NCBI RefSeq assembly: GCF_007713735.2
Contig: NZ_VMNW02000003.1
Span: forward strand, 183,975-247,974
DNA from: Amycolatopsis acidicola
GTDB lineage: Bacteria > Actinomycetota > Actinomycetes > Mycobacteriales > Pseudonocardiaceae
DNA: 64,000 nucleotides
Direction of reading: 5' to 3'
The notes beneath the pieces were generated by a model. The model did not search any database. It was not told where the DNA came from and saw only the letters and a list, made by a program, of their open reading frames with translations. A program made the position numbers and the translations under genes. This document shows positions 58,941 through 64,000 of this stretch, in pieces (position 1 is the stretch's first letter; the number at the start of each line of letters is the position of its first letter).

Positions 58941-59042
58941 AAGTAAAGACCCTGTGCCGTTATTTTTGCCGTCCTTTATGGACGACCGGATTCCCTTGGC
59001 AGACAAAAAAGTTCTTGTTTTCCGTTCAAGAACCCGCCCGCT

Positions 59043-59420
59043 TCACTCCTCGCCCGCGAGCAGGTTCCGCAGCGTTTGCTCGTCCTTCTCGCTGAGGTCG
59101 CTGACGAACCGGGTGAGCACGGAGGCGTGGTCGGCTTCGGCGTCGAGGAGGCGGGACATGCGCCACGCGACGAGCGTCGACGGGTCGCCGTTGGCGGAGT
59201 AGCGGAACGCCCGCCCGTCGCGCTCGCGGGTCACGGCGTCCTTCTCGTGCAGCCGTGTGAGCGTGGTCACGACGGTGCTGTAAGAGAGTTTCCGGTCCTG
59301 CGGCAGTCGCTCGAGGACTTCGCCGGGGGTGAGTGCTGCCTCGGCCTCGGTCAGCACCGTGAGGATTTCGGTGGCCAGTGCGCCGGGTTTGCGCCGCGGC
59401 CGCGAGGAGTCACTGTGCAT
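59043..59420 (-). CDS. BlaI/MecI-type transcriptional repressor 2
   Basis: 125 aa, ATG 59420. Winged helix at about 10-75 (LTPGEVLERLP, LSYSTVVTTLTRLHEKDAV) and a C-terminal helical dimer region (FVSDLSEKDEQTLRNLL). It is a clear paralogue of the protein at 49615. Divergent from the second M56 peptidase, so the pair shares a promoter region with an inverted CTACC/GGTAG repeat. Confidence 0.88.
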   Translation of the reverse strand: MHSDSSRPRRKPGALATEILTVLTEAEAALTPGEVLERLPQDRKLSYSTVVTTLTRLHEKDAVTRERDGRAFRYSANGDPSTLVAWRMSRLLDAEADHASVLTRFVSDLSEKDEQTLRNLLAGEE

Positions 59421-59433
59421 GGCGGATCACAGT

Positions 59434-59448
59434 CTACCGACGGGGTAG
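59434..59448. promoter_or_regulatory. Inverted repeat between blaI-like 2 and M56 gene
   Basis: CTACC-GACGG-GGTAG: a 5-bp dyad in the 61-bp divergent gap. It resembles a relaxed BlaI half-site pair (CTAC/GTAG) and is a candidate autoregulatory operator. Confidence 0.45.
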
Positions 59449-59481
59449 CGTGAGCCGGGAAGCTCACCGTGGGAGGCCCGG

Positions 59482-60408
59482 ATGTTCGATCATTTCGCCT
59501 GGTCGGTCGTGTCGGTGCCGTTGATCGTGCTGCTGGCGTCGTGGGCGCTGGCCGACAGGTTCCGCCCGGACCTCGCCGCGCGCGTGTTCGCCTGGTCGGC
59601 GCTGGCGGCCGCGGTCGCCGCGGCGCTGAACCTCCTGGCCTTCGCGGTCGCGGCGCTGGCCGAGATCCCGGTGCTCGCCCGCGCCGGCGGACTGTCCGGG
59701 GAGGTCGTGGCCGCCGACACGAAGCACGAGCCCTGGGTCACCTGGCTGGCGCTGGCCTGGGTGATCGTGGCCACGGTCGCCGTGGTCCGCACGCTGCGCC
59801 GTCGTCGCCGTGCTCTGCGTAGCGCCCGGCGCGAGGCGGACCTCCTTGGCCCGGGCCAGGACGTGGTGATCGTGCCCGAACCCGGGGCCGACGCGTTCGC
59901 GTTGCCAGGCAAACCGGGCCGGATCGTGATCACGGCCGGGATGCGGGAGCTGCTCGACGACCGCCAGTACCAGGCCCTCGTCGCGCACGAACGCGCCCAC
60001 TTGGCCGGGAATCATCACGTGCTGGTGTGGATCGCGAATCTGGCGGCGACGGTCCACCCCGTGCTCCGGCCCGTCGCGCGCAAGGTCGGGTTCCTCGTCG
60101 AGCGGGCCGCGGACGAGGCGGCGGTCGGCGAGCTGGGCGACAGGCGGCAGGTCGCCGTCGCCATCGGCGAGGCCGCGCTCGCCGCGAAGGGAGCCGCGCG
60201 GGCAAGCCTTGCCGGCGCCCAGCTCATGGCGATGGGCTCGTCGCCGGGCCTGGTGCCGGACCGCGTGCGCGCCTTGTTGCGGCCCGGCCGGTTGGGCCGC
60301 TGGCAGGCCGTTGTCCCCGCGGTTGTGGCGGCCAGCACCCTCGTGTGGACCGTCGAATGCTGCGCTGACCTGGTCCAGTTGCTGAACCTCGCGAGCCTGG
60401 GCCGCTGA
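59482..60408 (+). CDS. M56-family membrane metallopeptidase 2
   Basis: 308 aa. Membrane segments near the N-terminus (VVSVPLIVLLASWALA), at about 35-60 and 90-105, and near the C-terminus. Zinc motif LVAHERAHLAGNHH (HERAH) near residue 172, followed by VERAADEAAVGELGDRR, where the Glu/Asp should be the third ligand. Lacks a beta-lactam sensor domain. Divergent partner of BlaI-like 2, parallel to the module at 48.6-50.0 kb. Confidence 0.85.
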   Translation: MFDHFAWSVVSVPLIVLLASWALADRFRPDLAARVFAWSALAAAVAAALNLLAFAVAALAEIPVLARAGGLSGEVVAADTKHEPWVTWLALAWVIVATVAVVRTLRRRRRALRSARREADLLGPGQDVVIVPEPGADAFALPGKPGRIVITAGMRELLDDRQYQALVAHERAHLAGNHHVLVWIANLAATVHPVLRPVARKVGFLVERAADEAAVGELGDRRQVAVAIGEAALAAKGAARASLAGAQLMAMGSSPGLVPDRVRALLRPGRLGRWQAVVPAVVAASTLVWTVECCADLVQLLNLASLGR

Positions 60409-60446
60409 CGCCGAAAAATCGTGAGCCCGGGGGTTCCCTCCGGCGT

Positions 60447-60465
60447 TTAGGTTAGGCTATCTTCT
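60447..60465. promoter_or_regulatory. IdeR/DmdR iron box upstream of efeUOB
   Basis: TTAGGTTAGGCTATCTTCT agrees with the IdeR consensus at 15 of 19 positions, the left 13 perfectly. It lies 173 bp before efeU and implies iron-dependent repression. Confidence 0.72.
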
Positions 60466-60478
60466 ACTTCGATGTAGA
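60463..60478. promoter_or_regulatory. Second palindrome in the efeUOB promoter
   Basis: TCTACTTCGATGTAGA is symmetric at 14 of 16 positions (TCTACnTCGAnGTAGA) and overlaps the end of the iron box by three bases. Its CTAC/GTAG halves resemble BlaI half sites or another regulator's operator. Confidence 0.5.
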
Positions 60479-60638
60479 TGGTCGCCGTCGCCCGTGCGTG
60501 GTGACGGCCGGTGCCCGGATCACACCGTGTCCCCATCCTGGACGGATGGCCTGGTTCGTGCTGCGCGGAGAAGAAAACCGTTGCGGCACAACGGATGCGC
60601 CGAGCACCGCTGAGGCGAGTCCGGAGGAAGGCTGACCG

Positions 60639-61487
60639 ATGGTGTTTTCGAGTGCGCTCATCGGGTTGCGCGAAGGGCTCGAAGCGGCTCTGGTCGTGAG
60701 CATCCTGGTGGCGTTCCTGGTCAAAACCGACCGCAGGCAAGCGCTCCGCTACGTGTGGCCCGGGGTCGGCGCCGCGGTGCTGTTGTCGGTCGCCGTCGGC
60801 GCGATCCTCACCTACAGCACGGCGCAGCTGACCTTCGAGCATCAGGAACTGCTCGGCGGCAGCCTGTCGATCGTCGCGGTCGGGTTCGTCACGGCGATGA
60901 TCTTCTGGATGCGCAAGGCTTCCCGGCACATCGCCGCGGAGCTGCGCGGGAAGATGGAGGACGCGCTCAAGGTCGGCCCCGCCGCCGTGTTGCTGCTGTC
61001 GTTCCTCGCCGTGGGCCGGGAAGGGCTCGAGACGGCCGTCTTCTTCTACTCGGCCGTGCAGACGGCGCAGGCCGACACGATCCAGCCGCTGATCGGGTTC
61101 GTCATCGGGATCGCGATCGCGATCGTGCTCGCGTACCTGCTCTACCGCGGCGCGGTCCGTTTCAACCTCGCGAAGTTCTTCACCATCACCGGTGTGCTGC
61201 TGGTTTTCGTCGCCGCCGGTGTACTCGGCTATGGCCTGCACGATCTGCAGGAGGCCGGATTCCTGCCGGGGCTCACGACCCTGGCCTTCGACGCCTCGAA
61301 CGCGCTGCCGGAAAACTCGTGGTACGGCGCGTTGCTCAAGGGGATCTTCAACTACTCGCAGCAGACCACGGTCCTGCAGGCCGTCGCGTGGGTCGCCTAC
61401 GTGGCGATCGTGCTGCCGCTGTTCCTCAGGCCCGCCAAGAAAAAGCCCGTCCCCACCGCGGCAGCCGCCGCGATCGCAGAGGAGTGA
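60639..61487 (+). CDS. efeU: FTR1-family iron permease EfeU
   Basis: 282 aa with seven membrane segments and both iron-binding RExxE motifs: REGLE at 11-15 and REGLE at 127-131. EfeU moves ferric/ferrous iron across the membrane with EfeO and EfeB. First gene of a tight three-gene operon (2-bp spacing to efeO, 4-bp overlap efeO/efeB), controlled by an IdeR box. The 230-bp leader upstream contains the iron box and a second palindrome. Confidence 0.93.
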   Translation: MVFSSALIGLREGLEAALVVSILVAFLVKTDRRQALRYVWPGVGAAVLLSVAVGAILTYSTAQLTFEHQELLGGSLSIVAVGFVTAMIFWMRKASRHIAAELRGKMEDALKVGPAAVLLLSFLAVGREGLETAVFFYSAVQTAQADTIQPLIGFVIGIAIAIVLAYLLYRGAVRFNLAKFFTITGVLLVFVAAGVLGYGLHDLQEAGFLPGLTTLAFDASNALPENSWYGALLKGIFNYSQQTTVLQAVAWVAYVAIVLPLFLRPAKKKPVPTAAAAAIAEE

Positions 61488-61489
61488 TC

Positions 61490-62620
61490 GTGCCCCTGTC
61501 CACCCGAACCCCGCTCGCCGCGCTCGCCGCTTCCGGCGCGCTGGTGGCGCTGTCCGCCTGTGGCAGCAGCGATTCCGGCGCCGGCGGCCCGATCAGGGTC
61601 GACGCCTCGGACAGCTCGTGCCAGGTCTCCACGACCTCCGCGACCGCCGGCAACGTGACGTTCGAGATCTCCAACAAGGGCAGCAAGGTCACCGAGTTCT
61701 ACCTCTACGCCGAGGGTGACCGGATCATGGGCGAGGTCGAGAACATCGCGCCGGGGCTGAACCGGCGGCTGATCGTGCAGGTGCCCGAAGCGGGCAGGTA
61801 CCAGACGGCGTGCAAGCCGGGCATGGTCGGCAACGGGATCCGCGGGACGTTCACCGTCACCGGCAGCGCCCAGCCCCAGGGCGGCGCCGACGCGCAGAAG
61901 GCCGCGGCCACGAAGAGCTACGCGACCTACGTCGAGAACAACAGTGCCGCGCTGGCAACGGAAACCGTGAAGTTCGCCGACGCGGTGAAGTCCGGCAATG
62001 TCGAGCAGGCCAAGTCCGAATACGCGCAGACCCGCGTGTTCTACGAGCGGATCGAACCGGTGGCCGAGAAGTTCGGCGACCTGGACCCGGCGATCGACAA
62101 CCGCGAGGCGGACCTGGAACCGGGTGAGCAGTTCACCGGTTTCCACCGGCTGGAGAAGGATCTGTGGGTCACCGGGCTGCAGCCCGACAGCGCGCAGATC
62201 GCCGACAAGCTCGTCACCGACGTCAACGACCTGGTCGCGAAGGCCAAGACGCTGGAGCTGTCCGCGCTCGATCTGGCCAACGGCGCCAAGGAACTGCTCG
62301 ACGAGGTCGCCACCGGCAAGATCACCGGCGAGGAGGAAACCTTCTCGCACACCGATCTCTGGGACTTCCAGGCCAATCTGGACGGTTCGAAGGCCGCGAT
62401 CGCCGCGGTGCGCCCGTTGATCCAGCAGAAGGACGCCGCGCTGGTGTCCACTCTGGACAGTGAGTTCGCGAACGTGCAGAGCCTGCTGGACAAGACGCGC
62501 GTCGGCGACGGGTTCAAGTACTACAACCAGCTGTCCCAGGACGAGATCAAGCAGTTCGCCGCGGCCGTGGACGCGCTGAGCGAGCCGCTGAGCAAGGTCG
62601 CCGAGGTCGTCGCGCAATGA
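61490..62620 (+). CDS. efeO: Iron-uptake lipoprotein EfeO
   Basis: 376 aa from GTG 61490 with GAGGAG upstream. Lipobox LSAC near residues 21-24. N-terminal cupredoxin domain (about 35-125), then a peptidase-M75 domain (about 140-376) with the metal-binding HxxE as GFHRLEKDLW near residue 218. It captures iron outside the membrane and presents it to EfeU. The cupredoxin part is closely similar to that of the fusion protein at 57908. Confidence 0.92.
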   Translation: MPLSTRTPLAALAASGALVALSACGSSDSGAGGPIRVDASDSSCQVSTTSATAGNVTFEISNKGSKVTEFYLYAEGDRIMGEVENIAPGLNRRLIVQVPEAGRYQTACKPGMVGNGIRGTFTVTGSAQPQGGADAQKAAATKSYATYVENNSAALATETVKFADAVKSGNVEQAKSEYAQTRVFYERIEPVAEKFGDLDPAIDNREADLEPGEQFTGFHRLEKDLWVTGLQPDSAQIADKLVTDVNDLVAKAKTLELSALDLANGAKELLDEVATGKITGEEETFSHTDLWDFQANLDGSKAAIAAVRPLIQQKDAALVSTLDSEFANVQSLLDKTRVGDGFKYYNQLSQDEIKQFAAAVDALSEPLSKVAEVVAQ

Positions 62621-63864
62621 CCGGTGTCACCCGTCGCAAGTTGTTCGGCCTGACCGGCGCGGGTATCGCACTCGCCGGAGCCGGGGCGGCGGCCGGGGTG
62701 GGCGCCGACCGGCTCGTGGCGGGCGCCACCGAGCCCGCAGCGATGTCCGCCGTGGACTTCCATGGGGAGCACCAGGCGGGCATCGTCACCCCGACGCAGG
62801 CGAACCTGCACTTCGCCGCGCTGGACGTCACCACGACGGAAGTCGCCGCGCTGCGCGAACTCCTGCGCACGTGGACCGACGCCGCGCGGCGGATGACGGC
62901 GGGCCAGCAGGTCACCCCGGACGGTGCCGTGGGCGGGGCGGCGCAGGCTCCGCCGGCCGACACCGGCGAAGCGCTCGACCTGCCTGCCTCGGATCTCACG
63001 CTCACCATCGGTTTCGGGCCTTCGTTGTTCGACGACAGGTTCGGCCTCGCCGCGAAACGGCCGCCGCAGCTGGTGGATCTCCCGGCGTTCCCGAAGGACA
63101 AGCTCGACCCCGCGCGCAGCGGTGGCGACCTGTGCATCCAGGCGTGCGCGAACGATCCGCAGGTCGCGGTGCACGCCGTGCGCAACCTGGTGCGGCTGGG
63201 ATTCGGGACCACGGCGGTGCGGTGGTCGCAGCTCGGTTTCGGGCGCAGCTCGTCCACTTCGCGTGCCCAGCAGACCCCGCGCAACCTGTTCGGTTTCAAG
63301 GACGGCACGAACAACATCAAGTCCGAGGACACCGACGTGCTGCGCGATCAGGTGTGGGCGCAGGCGGGGGACGGGCCGGAGTGGATGACCGGCGGCACGT
63401 ACCTGGTGGCGCGGCGGATCCGGATGCACATCGAGACCTGGGACCGCGAGTCGCTGGAGGGGCAGGAGCAGATCATCGGGCGTACCAAGGATTCCGGCGC
63501 GCCGCTCGGTCAGTCCGGCGAGTACGACCCGGTCGACCTCGATGTCGGCGGCGCGGGCGGGGAGCCGCTGATCGCCGAGGACGCGCACATCCGGCTGGCG
63601 TCGCACCAGACCCGCAACGGCGTCCGGATCCTGCGCCGTGGCTACAACTTCGTCGACGGTTCGGACGGCGTCGGGCACCTCGAAGCGGGCCTGTTCTTCC
63701 TGGCGTTCAACCGCGACACCCGTACCCAGTACATCCCGATGCAGCAAGCGCTTTCCGCCAAGGACGCGATGATGGAGTACGTGCAGCACACCGGTTCCGC
63801 GCACTTCGCGATCCCGCCGGGCGTCGGCCCGGATTCGAGCTGGGGTGACGGGCTGTTCGCTTAG
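62617..63864 (+). CDS. efeB: Tat-exported Dyp-type peroxidase EfeB
   Basis: 415 aa, ATG overlapping the efeO stop. Tat signal TRRKLFGLTGAG at the N-terminus. Dye-decolourising peroxidase marks: the GFKDGTNN (GxxDG) motif near 226 with catalytic Asp, haem-ligand His region late in the chain (NGVRILRRGYNFVDG follows a SHQTR segment) and HAVRNLVRLGFG. EfeB oxidises ferrous iron or releases iron from haem in the EfeUOB system. It has the full family length. Confidence 0.93.
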   Translation: MTGVTRRKLFGLTGAGIALAGAGAAAGVGADRLVAGATEPAAMSAVDFHGEHQAGIVTPTQANLHFAALDVTTTEVAALRELLRTWTDAARRMTAGQQVTPDGAVGGAAQAPPADTGEALDLPASDLTLTIGFGPSLFDDRFGLAAKRPPQLVDLPAFPKDKLDPARSGGDLCIQACANDPQVAVHAVRNLVRLGFGTTAVRWSQLGFGRSSSTSRAQQTPRNLFGFKDGTNNIKSEDTDVLRDQVWAQAGDGPEWMTGGTYLVARRIRMHIETWDRESLEGQEQIIGRTKDSGAPLGQSGEYDPVDLDVGGAGGEPLIAEDAHIRLASHQTRNGVRILRRGYNFVDGSDGVGHLEAGLFFLAFNRDTRTQYIPMQQALSAKDAMMEYVQHTGSAHFAIPPGVGPDSSWGDGLFA

Positions 63865-63939
63865 CCGGCGGTGACGCCGATGCGCGACATTGTTTGCGCG
63901 CCCTCTGCCGGCGCCGGTTCGGGGAGAGGCTCGTTCTTT

Positions 63940-64000
63940 TTAGGTGCGCATGGTGTGGAGGGTGTTGCGGCGGGGTTCTTGGTGGGGGTCGATGTGGGTG
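63940..64000 (-). CDS. C-terminal fragment of an unidentified minus-strand gene
   Basis: A reading frame enters from the window edge and ends at TAA (63942-63940). Its last 19 residues are THIDPHQEPRRNTLHTMRT. Codon composition is GC3-rich as in real genes here. Too short to place; possibly an HNH-type or transposase-related protein. The gap 63865-63939 shows nothing else. Confidence 0.35.
   Translation of the reverse strand, partial: THIDPHQEPRRNTLHTMRT

Noticed and set aside
1..64000. CRISPR arrays, tRNA/rRNA genes, riboswitches or complete insertion sequences
   Set aside because: None could be recognised by eye; no direct-repeat arrays, cloverleaf-like segments or transposase genes were found.

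Overview
The window looks like chromosomal DNA of a high-GC actinomycete, most likely Pseudonocardiaceae (Amycolatopsis-like; this assignment is inference). Support comes from the very high GC, frequent GTG/TTG starts, 4-bp start/stop overlaps, an Lsr2 protein, IdeR-type iron boxes, a KstR-type box, many Tat and lipoprotein signals, and an RHS protein with a WXG100-like N-terminus. No tRNA, rRNA, CRISPR array or intact insertion sequence was seen.

Region 1 (1-8.4 kb): a glutamine-synthetase-like gene, then a compact cassette of a cytoplasmic-type subtilisin (D37/H65/S218), a 69-aa KPCxxC protein, a PatG-C-terminal-like protein and a 90-aa peptide with ten Cys in its last 38 residues. This looks like a ribosomal-peptide or Cys-rich-peptide system. 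A 1525-aa RHS polymorphic toxin with no visible immunity gene follows. Region 2 (8.4-12.6 kb): latex-clearing protein Lcp divergent from an aldehyde dehydrogenase and a regulator with two TetR domains, a probable rubber-oxidation island.

Region 3 (12.6-27.6 kb): a catabolic operon under a FadR-type GntR regulator with two palindromic operators. It encodes formamidase, an AtzH-amidase fusion, an isochorismatase-like hydrolase, cupin, creatininase, an SsuABC-type transporter with two binding proteins, an LLM flavin monooxygenase, a second amidase, an FAD oxidoreductase and an amidohydrolase. The set fits breakdown of an N-rich cyclic amide or ureide. Region 4 (27.6-42.3 kb): four GcvT/LigM-like methyltransferases with two MetF-like reductases, PurU, FolP, a FolD lacking its catalytic Lys, FolC, a TetR and a PucR regulator and a third binding protein. 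It reads as a tetrahydrofolate-dependent demethylation pathway with its own C1 oxidation and folate-supply genes. The same palindrome (CTGTAC-n-GTAC-n-GTAC) precedes two of its transcription units.

Region 5 (42.4-57 kb): secreted esterase, PL10-like pectate lyase, GrpB-like protein, Tat phospholipase C, an M56 peptidase/BlaI pair with a 25-bp BlaI-type palindrome before a class A penicillin-binding protein, a GT87-like membrane glycosyltransferase, a phosphotransferase preceded by a KstR-type box, and Lsr2. Region 6 (57-64 kb): iron uptake. A cupredoxin-P19 fusion lipoprotein behind an IdeR box and a decayed membrane gene lie on the minus strand. A second BlaI/M56 pair and an efeUOB operon behind another IdeR box follow.
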